Shown here: piece after piece, positions 25,412-34,058 of the stretch
Layout: every line of letters begins with the position of its first letter
Position numbering within the stretch: the first letter of the stretch is position 1
Origin: JAHEJX01 sp041605955
GTDB lineage: Bacteria > Actinomycetota > Acidimicrobiia > Spongiisociales > UBA5794
Assembly (NCBI GenBank): GCA_041605955.1
Contig: JBFIXI010000019.1
Span: 1 to 57,356 of the forward strand
Direction: 5' to 3'
DNA length: 57,356 bases
Position numbers and translations under genes: made by a program
The notes under the pieces: model-generated
What the model was told of the DNA's origin: nothing
The model's input: only the letters and a program-made list of their open reading frames with translations
Databases searched by the model: none

Positions 25412-26423
25412 CGATCAGCTCCTTGGTTCGTTCGAGCCCGCCGCCGAGCCGGTCGAAATCGTACGTCGTAGTGCCAATCGAGGACAGCGGCGGCAACACC
25501 GATGAAGGGGCCACTCCCGAGGCCAGAGGGTATTCGAAGGTTTCCTCGCTGAAGAAGGACTGGGCCGCCGGGCTCAACATGAATTCGACTAGTCGTTGGG
25601 ACAGGTCGGCATCGTCGGACGTGTCCAGCACGCCGATCGCGGTGACGATCAGCAGCGATCCGATGTCGCCCGCCGGCAAGAAGTAGTTCTCGCTGGCGAG
25701 GCCTGGATCCTCCGCCAAGGCTCGGTAGTTGTAATAGTGATTCACCAGCCCGAGCGGCACCTCGCCTCGGCCCACGGCTTGGACGATCGCGGTGTTGTTG
25801 CTGTACGGTTGGGCATCGTTGGCGGCCATGGCGGCGAGCCATTGCGCCGTGGCCGCGTCACCCTCGAGCTCGCGCATGGCCGTAACGAAGTCCTGGAAGG
25901 AACCGTTGGAAGGCGCCAGCCCGACTTGTCCCCGGAAACGCTCCTCGGTGAGCTCGAAGACCGATGTGGGCAGCTCCGACGGATCGATGAGGGCGGAGTT
26001 GTAGACGATCACACGCACCCGCCCACTGAGGCCCACCCATTGCCCATCGCGATTCCGAAACTCCGGCTCCACCAGATTCAGCACGTTGTCACCGAGCGGG
26101 CGGAGGCGACCGTTGCCGGCTAGAAAGCCAATTGCCCCAGGGCTCTGTGAGATGAAGACGTCGGCCGGGCTGCGCTCACCTTCGGTTTCGATCAGCAGCG
26201 CCAGCTCTGCCGAGTCGCCGTAGCGCACCTCGACGGCAATACCGGTAGCCGATTCGAAGTCGTCCAGCAAGGGCCCGATGAGGTTCTCGCTGCGGCCCGA
26301 GTAGACAGTCGCCACGTCGCCGCGGCTCCCACATGCAGCCAGCAGAGAAGCTCCCATCAGGAGAGCCCCCACAATGACGGTCCAGCCGGCGGGACGCGAG
26401 CGCGCAAGGTCAGGTGTCTTCAC
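25386..26423 (-). CDS. fbpA: Iron ABC transporter substrate-binding lipoprotein (FbpA type)
   Basis: Periplasmic-type solute-binding lipoprotein of 345 aa. The signal peptide ends LLAAC (Cys at about residue 31). The mature part starts VATVYSGRSENLIGPLLDDFE, the classical opening of FbpA/FutA ferric-binding proteins, and contains SPADVFISQSPGAIGFLA, VGLAPSNGSFQDFV and a C-terminal YPLASGVAP. The NHYYNYR segment supplies the paired Tyr that bind iron in this family. The GTG at 26423 was chosen because it gives a proper signal peptide; the frame is open upstream but those residues are not signal-like. A palindrome lies 45-59 nt upstream, in the gap before it. Confidence 0.88.
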   Translation of the reverse strand: MKTPDLARSRPAGWTVIVGALLMGASLLAACGSRGDVATVYSGRSENLIGPLLDDFESATGIAVEVRYGDSAELALLIETEGERSPADVFISQSPGAIGFLAGNGRLRPLGDNVLNLVEPEFRNRDGQWVGLSGRVRVIVYNSALIDPSELPTSVFELTEERFRGQVGLAPSNGSFQDFVTAMRELEGDAATAQWLAAMAANDAQPYSNNTAIVQAVGRGEVPLGLVNHYYNYRALAEDPGLASENYFLPAGDIGSLLIVTAIGVLDTSDDADLSQRLVEFMLSPAAQSFFSEETFEYPLASGVAPSSVLPPLSSIGTTTYDFDRLGGGLERTKELIDASGLEGS

Positions 26424-26467
26424 AGAGGGCGAGGTTAACGAGCCTGCGGAGATGTGTAAATCTACCT

Positions 26468-26482
26468 GAACATACGATGTTC
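26468..26482. promoter_or_regulatory. Perfect inverted repeat between fbpC and fbpA
   Basis: GAACAT-ACG-ATGTTC, a 6-bp perfect inverted repeat with a 3-bp centre, in the 67-nt gap after fbpC and before fbpA. It does not match the IdeR/DtxR iron box. It could be a separate operator or a small mRNA hairpin that sets differential expression of the binding protein. Confidence 0.4.
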
Positions 26483-26490
26483 GGGCGGCC

Positions 26491-27558
26491 TTACAAACTC
26501 GACGACGCGGGGCGGCGAGCTGATCCCGCCGCAGCAAAAGCGGTCACCTTGGGGCCAACGTAACGAACGGAAACCGCATCATCCACCGCCAGGAAGGGAG
26601 CCGCCAGGGCGCGAGCCGACACTGTCTCGTCGCCGAACTCGAGCGTGTACTTCGTGTCGTGGCCGTAGAACTCGATGGCGGCCACTCGTCCCGGACCGCC
26701 GCCCTCGATCGCCAGGTACTCGGGGCGCAGCACAACGCGGCACGGGCCATGCTGCGCCTCGTTGAGCGCCAACTCGCCGATAGCGGTTGCCACCGTGTCG
26801 CCCTGCGCCATACCGCGCAGCAGGTTGGCTTCCCCGACGAATCGGGCGACCCACGGATTCACCGGGTGGTCGTAGATCTCGGTGGGGGTGCCGAGCTGCT
26901 CAATCCGACCATGCCGCATGACGGCTGCTCGGTCGCCAACGACGAAAGCTTCCTCCTGGTCGTGAGTGACGAAGATCGTCGTTACGTCGAGATGACGCAG
27001 CAGCTCGGCAACGTCGCTGCGGATCCGGGCCCGCAGCTCGGCATCCAGCGCGGCGAAGGGCTCATCCAGCAACAAGACGTCCGGCTGCGGCGCCAGCGCC
27101 CTTGCCAGGGCCACCCGCTGTGCCTGCCCGCCCGACAGAGTCCCAGGCATGCGGTCATCGAGACCGCCGAGGTCAACCATCGCGAGCACTTCGGCCACCC
27201 GCGCTCGATCGAAGCGACGGCCCAAACCGTAGGCAACGTTCTCGCCGACGGTCATGTGGGGAAACAGCGCACCGCTCTGGAACACGAGGCCCACATTGCG
27301 TTCCTCCGGCTGCACCCAGGACCCCTTCCCGGCGACTCGGCGACCCGCAATAGTCACCGTCCCGGCGTCCGGACGCTCCAGCCCGGCGATAACGCGCAAC
27401 AGCGTCGTCTTGCCACACCCACTCGGGCCCAGGAGCCCGAGGGTTTCGCCCCTGGCCACGTCCAGCGTGACGCCGTCGACGGCCACCACCGGGCCGAAAT
27501 GGCGAGAGACGGAGGCAACGGCGAGATGCGTTCGGAGAGCTGTACCGGCGATGTTCAC
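26491..27558 (-). CDS. fbpC: Iron(III) ABC transporter ATP-binding protein (FbpC type)
   Basis: A 355-aa ABC ATPase. Walker A is GPSGCGKTT (about 43-51), the signature is LSGGQAQR, Walker B is DVLLLDEPFAALD, and the H-loop is FVTHDQEEA. A C-terminal TOBE-like regulatory domain follows, as in FbpC and other CUT1/POT-type ATPases (about 240-355). It is first in the order C-A-B and drives ferric ion import together with the permease and lipoprotein. GTG/ATG choice: the ATG at 27558 is followed by a typical VASVSRHFG strand. Confidence 0.87.
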   Translation of the reverse strand: MNIAGTALRTHLAVASVSRHFGPVVAVDGVTLDVARGETLGLLGPSGCGKTTLLRVIAGLERPDAGTVTIAGRRVAGKGSWVQPEERNVGLVFQSGALFPHMTVGENVAYGLGRRFDRARVAEVLAMVDLGGLDDRMPGTLSGGQAQRVALARALAPQPDVLLLDEPFAALDAELRARIRSDVAELLRHLDVTTIFVTHDQEEAFVVGDRAAVMRHGRIEQLGTPTEIYDHPVNPWVARFVGEANLLRGMAQGDTVATAIGELALNEAQHGPCRVVLRPEYLAIEGGGPGRVAAIEFYGHDTKYTLEFGDETVSARALAAPFLAVDDAVSVRYVGPKVTAFAAAGSARRPASSSL

Positions 27559-27620
27559 TGAGCCTTACAGGATAGCTCTGGCCTGCCAGACACGACCCCG
27601 GCCCCGCTTTCTGCAGGCCT

Positions 27621-28022
27621 TCAGCCGTATTGGCTGATCTCGAAGAGGTTGCCGTCCGGGTCGCGAAAGAAGCAACGCACCTCGGCACCCCAATCGTAGG
27701 GAGGCGTGAGGAACTCGGCCCCCCGGGCACACAGGGTCTCATATGCGAGCGCGCAGTCCGACACCCGAATCGTGAAGGCATGGCTCACGATGTCGGGGTC
27801 ATCGAGAGGGGACATAGTCACGGTGGGCTTGTCGGCTGTGGGCTCGCCACCCGTCACCAGGAGAAGCCAGGCGCCGTTGAAGTCGAACACGGCCGAAGTG
27901 CCTCCATACTCTCGATAGAGCTCAGCCCCGAGCACATCGCGGTACCAGGCCCGCGACTTGTCCAGATCCCCAACGACCAGGATGTGGGTCAAGGCCATGT
28001 CCGGGGTGGGGAACTCGCCCAT
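27621..28022 (-). CDS. VOC-family (glyoxalase-like) protein
   Basis: A 133-aa vicinal-oxygen-chelate fold protein made of two beta-alpha-beta-beta-beta modules: MALTHILVVGDLDKSRAWYR at the start and SHAFTIRVSDCALAYETLCA in the middle, closing with VRCFFRDPDGNLFEISQY. The metal-site residues (His near the start, Glu in LFEIS) are present. Dioxygenase, lyase or resistance functions are all possible in this superfamily. The ATG shares its first base with the last base of the upstream DUF2237 stop (TGATG), so they are coupled. A degraded second copy of part of this gene lies at 29802-29913. Confidence 0.8.
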   Translation of the reverse strand: MGEFPTPDMALTHILVVGDLDKSRAWYRDVLGAELYREYGGTSAVFDFNGAWLLLVTGGEPTADKPTVTMSPLDDPDIVSHAFTIRVSDCALAYETLCARGAEFLTPPYDWGAEVRCFFRDPDGNLFEISQYG

Positions 28023-28411
28023 CAGGCCTCCAGTCCACCCGGGTCGGCGGGGACATCGACTGCGTACAGCTGGAGGACGTCGAGCGGCACGAGGTCGAGT
28101 ACCAGCTCGTGGGTCGATGCCAACACGACCGGAGCTGCCGCCCCGTCGAAATGAGCTCGCAGCCAGTTGGGGGCGGTGACGCACCAGCGATCACCCGGCA
28201 CGAGCCCGGGAAAGTGGAATTGGGACATCGGCGTAATCAGGTCGTTGCCGATCCCCCGCTGATGCTCGAGGAACTCCTCGGTCACGACCGCGCAGATCGT
28301 GTGGCTTCCCCGATCCTGCTCGTTGGTATTGCAGCTCCCGTCGCGAAGCCATCCGGTGCGGGGGTTGAAGCTGCAGGGCTCCAACTCGCCGCCGAGAACG
28401 TTGCGTGCCAT
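28022..28411 (-). CDS. DUF2237 family protein
   Basis: A 129-aa soluble protein of the widespread DUF2237 family. The hallmark start MARNVLGGELEPCSFNPRTG is followed by GSCNTNEQDRGSHTICAVVT, LITPMSQFHFPGLVPGDRWC and a C-terminal helix with ASTHELVLDLVPLDVLQLYAV. Three conserved Cys are seen. The biochemical function of the family is unknown. It is co-translated with the VOC gene and divergent from a truncated nitroreductase start at 28456. The gene and its promoter region have a partial duplicate at 29921-30061. Confidence 0.85.
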   Translation of the reverse strand: MARNVLGGELEPCSFNPRTGWLRDGSCNTNEQDRGSHTICAVVTEEFLEHQRGIGNDLITPMSQFHFPGLVPGDRWCVTAPNWLRAHFDGAAAPVVLASTHELVLDLVPLDVLQLYAVDVPADPGGLEA

Positions 28412-28455
28412 GTCACCAGTATCGCGGAGACAGCGCGCGGACTACCGTCATCGGC

Positions 28456-28487
28456 TATGGGTATGTGGGACGCAATCACGTCACGGG
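28456..28487 (+). pseudogene. Truncated 5' copy of the nitroreductase gene
   Basis: ATGGGTATGTGGGACGCAAT and the next dozen bases match the first codons of the intact nitroreductase gene at 30032 (ATGGATATGTGGGACGCAAT), and the upstream intergenic sequence matches too. After about 28487 the sequence diverges and the protein pattern is lost. It is a remnant left by duplication of this locus, not a working gene. The rest of the 319-nt gap before the sulfotransferase gene (28488-28730) shows nothing recognisable. Confidence 0.75.
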
Positions 28488-28730
28488 CGGCAGACAAGGA
28501 GCCTCATACCGGAGCCGACACAGACTCACCCGCCGTGGAGTGGCGCAAAACGTCGTCGAGCGGATCGATTCGCGGCACGAGGGACGAAGGATGGCCGCAT
28601 GCCAGCAATTACCCGCCGACCGTGGAAGAATCCCCCAAGCTGCCCCCCCGCATGTGTCCTTGAGGAACCGGGCCGGTAACATCGTTGCCGAGAACGACAT
28701 TCGCGTTCCGACTGGAGCTGTACCGCCCGC

Positions 28731-29657
28731 ATGAAATCCCCAATCAAGGTGCTGTACATCGCCGGCCCCACCCGGAGCGGGAGCACCCTACTCGGCAACA
28801 TGTTGGGCGAGGTACGTGGGGTGTTCAACGCCGGTGAAGTCATCGACCTGTGGGACCGGGGCATCCTCGAAGGCGGGCGCTGTGGATGCGGAAGCTCGGT
28901 TCCCAGCTGCGACGTGTGGCGTCAGGTTCTGGAAGATGCATTCGGCGACCTGAGCCAGGTCGATCTGCCGGCCATGGTCCGGATCCGCGATAGGGAAGCC
29001 CACAGCCGCCGGGTTCCTTGGCTGCTCTGGGCTCCCGGCGCGGCGGAGAGGCTTCGGTCCCGCGTCGACGAGTACATATCGAATCTCGAGAAGCTATACG
29101 CCGCCATCCAGGCGATCACGAGATGTGCAGTCGTCGTGGACGCTTCGAAGAATCTCGGCTATGCGTTCGTTCTGGCCATGAGCCGGTTAGTGGACGTCTA
29201 CCTGGTACACATGATTCGCGATCCCCGTGCCACGGCCTATTCGTGGAGGCGCAAGAAGGAAGGCCTTCGGCAAGATAGCCCCCTGCAGACTGCGCTCGTG
29301 TGGGACTCGAGGAACATGGCCGCCGAGTTGCTGGGCAACCAGTGGCGGCAAAGGTACACGCGGGTGCACTACGAAGACTTCGTCCGCCGACCAGAGCAAA
29401 CTGTGTCGACCTTGTTGGAGTTCGTGAACCAGGAACCCGGCGATCTGCCCTTCATCGAGGGGTCGGACATCGTGCTGGGTGTCAACCACAGCATCTACGG
29501 AAATCCGAATCGGTTCGCGGGGGGCCGTGTCCCCCTGCAGCTGGATGACGAATGGCGAACGGGCATCTCCACGTCCGACCACTTGCTGACCACAACCCTG
29601 ACCTTGCCATTGTTGCTGCGATACGGGTATCCCTTGCGCACGAGGCAGCCTCGCTAA
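28731..29657 (+). CDS. Sulfotransferase family protein
   Basis: A 308-aa PAPS-dependent sulfotransferase-type protein. The 5'-phosphosulfate loop is GPTRSGSTLL (about residues 11-20) and the 3'-phosphate site is MIRDPRATAYSW (about 161-172). The N-terminal region also has CGCGSSVPSC, a Cys-rich insertion common in bacterial members. The acceptor is unknown; such proteins modify glycolipids, polysaccharides or small metabolites. It stands alone between duplicated fragments of the VOC/DUF2237/nitroreductase locus, so it may have arrived with, or been caught up in, that rearrangement. The ATG has only a weak GGAG about 15 nt upstream. Confidence 0.8.
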   Translation: MKSPIKVLYIAGPTRSGSTLLGNMLGEVRGVFNAGEVIDLWDRGILEGGRCGCGSSVPSCDVWRQVLEDAFGDLSQVDLPAMVRIRDREAHSRRVPWLLWAPGAAERLRSRVDEYISNLEKLYAAIQAITRCAVVVDASKNLGYAFVLAMSRLVDVYLVHMIRDPRATAYSWRRKKEGLRQDSPLQTALVWDSRNMAAELLGNQWRQRYTRVHYEDFVRRPEQTVSTLLEFVNQEPGDLPFIEGSDIVLGVNHSIYGNPNRFAGGRVPLQLDDEWRTGISTSDHLLTTTLTLPLLLRYGYPLRTRQPR

Positions 29658-29722
29658 CGCTGGGGCAAGCAACTGACAAACTCTGCGGCGGCCCCCTTCT
29701 GGATCTCGCTCGCTCTGACGCA

Positions 29723-29986
29723 TCAGCGATCTCCGAGTTGCCCACTGCCACCTCTCCATACAGGCCCCTCCGACAGTTCGAGCCGCAACTCGGTGCCAGG
29801 CCGCTTGTCGGCGATGGGTTCTCCGCAGGTCACCAGGAGGAGCCAGGCGCCGTTGAAGTCGAATACGGCAGACGTGCCTTCCGTACTCTCGGTAGAGCTC
29901 GGCCCCGAGCACGTGGCGGTGAGCCAACCGGTGCGCGGATCGAAGCTGCAGGGCTCCAGCTGCTCGCCGAGAACGTTGCGTGCCAT
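29723..29986 (-). pseudogene. Chimeric remnant: DUF2237 start joined to VOC fragment
   Basis: The first 22 residues (MARNVLGEQLEPCSFDPRTG) repeat the DUF2237 start. After a frame change the sequence continues with TSAVFDFNGAWLLLVTCGEP from the VOC protein, and then loses homology. DNA at 29921-30061 matches 28347-28487 and DNA at 29802-29913 matches 27825-27937, so about 410 bp, covering most of DUF2237 and the VOC start, was deleted and a frameshift occurred. The reading frame is open for 87 codons, but it cannot make either protein. It is best read as a decaying duplicate. Confidence 0.8.
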
Positions 29987-30031
29987 GCCACCAGTATCGC
30001 GGAAACGGCGCGCGGGCTACCGTCATCGGCT

Positions 30032-30544
30032 ATGGATATGTGGGACGCAATCACGTCACGGCGACAGGTGCGGAGCTTCGCTGCGAAGCCAATCTCTTCC
30101 GAGGCACTCCATCGAGTTCTCGAGGCGGGGCGACGGGCACCCTCTGCCCGCAACAGCCAGCCGTGGAACTTCGTCGTGGTGACCGACCAGGATCAGCTCC
30201 ACCAGCTGTCGCAAACTTGGCAAGGGGCGGCCTGGATCGCCGGAGCCGCGGCCACGATCGCGTTAGTCATGCCGGAACAGTCGGGCGAGGCCCTCCTGCT
30301 CGACCGCTCCGATCTCGGTCAAGCTGCCATGCAAATGATGCTGGCCGCCGCCGGGCTCGGGATCGGAAGCGGCCAGGCGGCTTGCCGGGATCAAGCGCTG
30401 GCCCAACGCGTGCTCGGCTTTCCCGACGGGCATCATTGCGCATTGCTGATTGCGTTGGGGCATCCTGCCGATCGACCCCTCCGACCGATCCGTAAGCCCC
30501 GCCGGCGGGCGTTCGACGATGTGGTCCACTTTGACCGCTGGTGA
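30032..30544 (+). CDS. Nitroreductase family protein
   Basis: A 170-aa FMN-dependent nitroreductase-fold oxidoreductase. The N-terminal FMN-binding region is ITSRRQVRSFAAKPISSEAL with RRAPSARNSQPWNFVVV (about 40-56), and a later GLGIGSGQAACRDQALAQRV region matches the family core. The start ATG at 30032 is the site at which the duplicated upstream region (28456) also begins, which supports it. Longer forward frames starting at 29552 are not real. The gene is divergent from the chimeric DUF2237 remnant. Substrate unknown. Confidence 0.82.
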   Translation: MDMWDAITSRRQVRSFAAKPISSEALHRVLEAGRRAPSARNSQPWNFVVVTDQDQLHQLSQTWQGAAWIAGAAATIALVMPEQSGEALLLDRSDLGQAAMQMMLAAAGLGIGSGQAACRDQALAQRVLGFPDGHHCALLIALGHPADRPLRPIRKPRRRAFDDVVHFDRW

Positions 30545-30569
30545 CCACCAGGGCGGCCGCTCTTGCGAC

Positions 30570-31940
30570 CTAGAGCGCCTTGCCCGGGTTGAATCGCCCC
30601 TGTGGATCGAGCAGTCGTTTGATCTGGCGCTGCACGGAGAGCTGAATCGGGTCGAGCTCACGTTCGATGTAAGCCCGTTTGAGCGTGCCCACCCCATGCT
30701 CGGCTGCGATCGTCCCGCCTAGTTCGAGGGACAGGTCGAGAATGGCGGCGAAGGCAGCTTTGGCCCGCCCCACCTCGGCAGCGTCGTGCGGATCCATTAC
30801 GAAGATCGGGTGCAGGTTGCCGTCCCCGGCATGGCCGATCGTCGCCAACTGGACGTCGTGGCGTTCACCGATCTCCTCGATTCCCGCCAACAGCTCCGCC
30901 AGCTTCTCCCGGGGCACAGCCACATCCTCAGGCAGCAGCAGCTTGCCGAGCGCCTCCAGAGCCGGCCACACCCGCCGCCGCGCCTCCAGGAGCATGTCGC
31001 CCTCGACGGGGTCGACAACGTGGTGAACGAAGGAGGCACCGTGTGCCGAGGAGATCTGCGCGATCGCTTCGATCGAGGCGGCCGCGTTGTCGCCTGCGGT
31101 TTGGACGAGGAGGAGACATGCGGCGTCGGCATCGAGGCCCATTTGGTAGACCTCGTTGACCCGCTGGAGGCAGGGCCGATCGATGATCTCCATCACGCTG
31201 GGCTGCAGCCCGGACGCAAACACCTCGGCAATGGCGGCCCCGGCGGGAGGCAGCGTGTCGAAGAAAGCAACTGCCGTCGCCGGAGGTTCGGGCAACGGCA
31301 CCAGCTTGACGGTGATCTCCGTGACGACCCCAAGCACTCCCTCCGACCCAACAAAGAGCCCGGTGAGATCCAGTCCGGTGGTGCTTTTGATAGTTCGGCG
31401 GCCGGTGCGCATCACTTCGCCGCTGGCCAGGACCACTTCGAGCCCCATTACGTAGTCGCGGGTGACTCCGTACTTGACGCAGCACAGGCCACCGGCGTTG
31501 GTGGCAACGTTGCCGCCGAGACTCGACGTCTCGAACGAGGCCGGATCAGGGGGATAGAAGAGGCCGTGCTCGGCGACTGCCTTCTTGAGGTCGGCGTTGA
31601 TGACGCCGGGTTCCGCCCGCGCCATTCGATTGGTGGTGTCTATCTCCAGAATCCGATTCATCCGGTGCAGCGACAGCACGATGCAGCCGTCGCTGGCGTT
31701 AGCGGCGCCTGTGAGCCCCGTGCCGGCCCCACGGGGCACGATCGGCACGTCTAGGACATTGGCCACTTCGACGGTGGCGACGACTTCCGCAGTGTCCCGC
31801 GGTATTACCAACACGGCCGCCCGCCCGGGCTGCTCGAAGATGGCCCGATCCTGCGAGTAGGAGGCGACCACGTCGGGATCGAGCTGGACACACTCGCCGG
31901 GGAGCCGCTTCAAGAGCTCTTGCTCCAGTCGGCTAGACAC
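30570..31940 (-). CDS. glcD: FAD-linked oxidase, GlcD-like (glycolate/D-lactate dehydrogenase)
   Basis: A 456-aa flavoprotein. The FAD-binding PCMH domain covers the N-terminal half: PRGAGTGLTGAA (about 70-81), PGVINADLKKAV and SSLGGNVATNAGG with the typical phosphate loop. The C-terminal half has IGHAGDGNLHPIF, whose His is conserved in GlcD/D-lactate dehydrogenases, and the end AAEHGVGTLK...LDPxGRFNPGKAL. It would oxidise a 2-hydroxyacid such as glycolate, D-lactate or D-2-hydroxyglutarate. No GlcE or GlcF gene follows, so a stand-alone enzyme is likely. GTG start; a VAT-type 8-alpha histidyl link is not evident. Confidence 0.85.
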   Translation of the reverse strand: MSSRLEQELLKRLPGECVQLDPDVVASYSQDRAIFEQPGRAAVLVIPRDTAEVVATVEVANVLDVPIVPRGAGTGLTGAANASDGCIVLSLHRMNRILEIDTTNRMARAEPGVINADLKKAVAEHGLFYPPDPASFETSSLGGNVATNAGGLCCVKYGVTRDYVMGLEVVLASGEVMRTGRRTIKSTTGLDLTGLFVGSEGVLGVVTEITVKLVPLPEPPATAVAFFDTLPPAGAAIAEVFASGLQPSVMEIIDRPCLQRVNEVYQMGLDADAACLLLVQTAGDNAAASIEAIAQISSAHGASFVHHVVDPVEGDMLLEARRRVWPALEALGKLLLPEDVAVPREKLAELLAGIEEIGERHDVQLATIGHAGDGNLHPIFVMDPHDAAEVGRAKAAFAAILDLSLELGGTIAAEHGVGTLKRAYIERELDPIQLSVQRQIKRLLDPQGRFNPGKAL

Positions 31941-31985
31941 GCCGTCCCGAATGGCCAGGATCGCTCCTCTCCCGATCGGGCGAGC

Positions 31986-33212
31986 CTAGAGCGCGAAGCC
32001 CCACTCCCCCGAGGTGATGATCGCCTCCTCCCCGCCTCCGTCCCGAATCCCGAACACGTCCAGCTGATCCGAGCCGACTACGAAGTCCACGTGGGTGGAG
32101 CTCACATTCAGACCGGCGGCCGTCAATTCGTCCGGCGACATGTCGGCGCCGCCGTCGATCGAGATCGGGTAGGCCCGCCCGACGGCGATGTGGCAGCCGT
32201 CGTTCTCGTCGTAGAGAGTGTTGTTCCATATCAGCCGTTCGGCGGCCACTGCGCTCGACATTGGGACCATGGCGACTTCGCCGAATCGCGCCGAACCTTC
32301 ATCGACTGCGAGTAGTTGATCGAGCACCTCCTGGCCCCGGCTTGCCTGGGCGGCGACGATGCGGCCTTCGCTGACCTCGAACGAGAAGCCCTCGACCAGC
32401 TGGCCGAACAGGCTCAGTGGCTTGGTGGCAGCCACAACACCTTCGCCTCGAACGCGGTGGGGCGCGGCGAATACCTCTTCGGTGGGGATGTTGGGCACGA
32501 ATGGACTGCCACCGCTGCCACCCTTCCATACGGCGTTCTCCGGTAGCCCCAGCCGGAGGTCCGTGCCCGGCGCGTGGTAGCGCAGCGCTGCATACTCTCG
32601 GCCGGTCAGATAATCGGCGCGCGCGTTGAGGGATGCCACGTGATGCCGCCAGGCGGCCACCGGATCGTCGGTGTCGACGCGGCAGGCTCGGAAGATCGCC
32701 GCCCACAGGCTCTCTATGGCCTCGGGGATTGGTTGGTCCGGGAAGACCTTGGCGGCCCAAGCTGCCGAAGGCGCCGCCACGACGCTCCAGTTCGTTTCGA
32801 GCCGGCCCTGTGCCGCCATGAGCGGCATGAGTGCCTCGCGGTTCACCTTCTCGTGTGCCGCAATACGGGATGCATCCAGCCCCGCCAAGGCACCCGGGTC
32901 ACGGGCATCGACGTAGAGCATGAGATCGCCTGCTTCGAAGGCGGCGAGCCGGGCGCGAGATGCAGTGCTGATCGATTCGGCCGCCGCCGCCGGTCCGTGG
33001 GTGAACCGCGCCCGGGATACGGCCTCGTCACTCCAAAACACGTCGACGTTGACCGCGCCGGCGCCATAGGCCCGCTCGACGAGGATGCGCGTGAAGTCGA
33101 TCGCCTCGGTCGAGGAATGAATCAACAGCCGGTCACCAGGCGCGAGGTTGACTCCGACACGGATGGCGATCTCCGCGTATTTGGACAGCAGCTCGGCAGC
33201 CGGCAACTCCAC
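31986..33212 (-). CDS. Aminopeptidase, family M29 (AmpS/thermophilic aminopeptidase type)
   Basis: A 408-aa cytosolic metallo-aminopeptidase. It begins LLSKYAEIAIRVGVNLAPGD, standard for family M29. The metal-site segments PFVPNIPTEEVFAAPHR (Glu ligands, about 237-253) and SSTHVDFVVG (His/Asp ligands, about 372-381) are both present, along with GGGEEAIITSGEW at the end. It removes N-terminal residues from short peptides using two metal ions. It is upstream of glcD on the same strand, with a 45-nt gap. No regulatory site was seen. Confidence 0.86.
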   Translation of the reverse strand: MELPAAELLSKYAEIAIRVGVNLAPGDRLLIHSSTEAIDFTRILVERAYGAGAVNVDVFWSDEAVSRARFTHGPAAAAESISTASRARLAAFEAGDLMLYVDARDPGALAGLDASRIAAHEKVNREALMPLMAAQGRLETNWSVVAAPSAAWAAKVFPDQPIPEAIESLWAAIFRACRVDTDDPVAAWRHHVASLNARADYLTGREYAALRYHAPGTDLRLGLPENAVWKGGSGGSPFVPNIPTEEVFAAPHRVRGEGVVAATKPLSLFGQLVEGFSFEVSEGRIVAAQASRGQEVLDQLLAVDEGSARFGEVAMVPMSSAVAAERLIWNNTLYDENDGCHIAVGRAYPISIDGGADMSPDELTAAGLNVSSTHVDFVVGSDQLDVFGIRDGGGEEAIITSGEWGFAL

Positions 33213-33260
33213 CCTTTCCGAGTAGACCCAAACTAGCGGCGGCTAGGTTCTCGGGCACTT

Positions 33261-34046
33261 GTGAAGCGTGCTCTGGTCATCGCCACTGCCTGCCTCGCTG
33301 CCTGCGCCGGTGGTGAGGCGGTACCCGATGTCAGCGAGCCGGCGCCGGCGATGACGACGATCGAATCGTCGACGACGCCGTCGCCGACATCGACCACCGC
33401 AGTCGAGAGTCCGGCGACGACTGTCTCCACCGCGCCCCCGACCACTCGGCGGGACGTCACGGCGGTCAGCGCTCCAGGGACGTACGACGGCGCCGACTTC
33501 GCCGTGCACCTGCAGTTCATCTCGGAGATCCCCGAAGCATCGTCGCTGCAAATCGAAGCGATCTCGCTCGAGATTCTCAACGGCCCCGACGGATGGCGGC
33601 GCAGCGGCTTCACTTTCGTGGCGGACGCCGCCAGTGGGCTGACCGTGATCCTCGCCGAGGGCGACCGCGTCGATGAGTTGTGCCTGCCGCTGGAGACTTT
33701 CGGCAAGGTGAGCTGTCAGAACGGGCCGGTGGTCGCGCTCAACGCCGACCGCTGGCGATTGGGCGGCGACGATTGGGATTCGACGCTCGAGACGTATCGC
33801 ACCTACCTGATCAACCACGAGGTTGGGCACCTCATCGGTCTGCGCCACCCGGTGGAGCGGTGTCCTACCGCGTCGAAGGTCTCGGCTCTGATGGAGCCCC
33901 AGACAAACAACCTGCAGGACTGCGTCGGCAACGGCATCCCGCTGGACTGGGAGATCGAGTGGGCGCTGCGTCGGCCGGTCGTGATCGGGCCCGATCCGGA
34001 GTGGGACGGGCCCCGGCCGAACTGGCCCGGCGCGAGCGGAGAATGA
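33261..34046 (+). CDS. DUF3152-type lipoprotein with zincin-like HExxH motif
   Basis: A 261-aa predicted exported lipoprotein: signal peptide ending LAAC (Cys at about 15), then a Thr/Pro/Ser linker to about residue 63. The core domain has YRTYLINHEVGHLIGLRH, which contains HEVGH and a downstream His (HExxHxxGxxH), the zinc-binding pattern of metzincin-like peptidases and the hallmark of DUF3152. CPTASKVSALMEPQT follows, resembling the Met-turn region. It is likely an exported metalloprotease or its relative; proteolysis is unproven. GTG start. It ends 12 nt before the sucrose phosphorylase start. Confidence 0.78.
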   Translation: MKRALVIATACLAACAGGEAVPDVSEPAPAMTTIESSTTPSPTSTTAVESPATTVSTAPPTTRRDVTAVSAPGTYDGADFAVHLQFISEIPEASSLQIEAISLEILNGPDGWRRSGFTFVADAASGLTVILAEGDRVDELCLPLETFGKVSCQNGPVVALNADRWRLGGDDWDSTLETYRTYLINHEVGHLIGLRHPVERCPTASKVSALMEPQTNNLQDCVGNGIPLDWEIEWALRRPVVIGPDPEWDGPRPNWPGASGE

Positions 34047-34058
34047 GTCGGGCGATTT

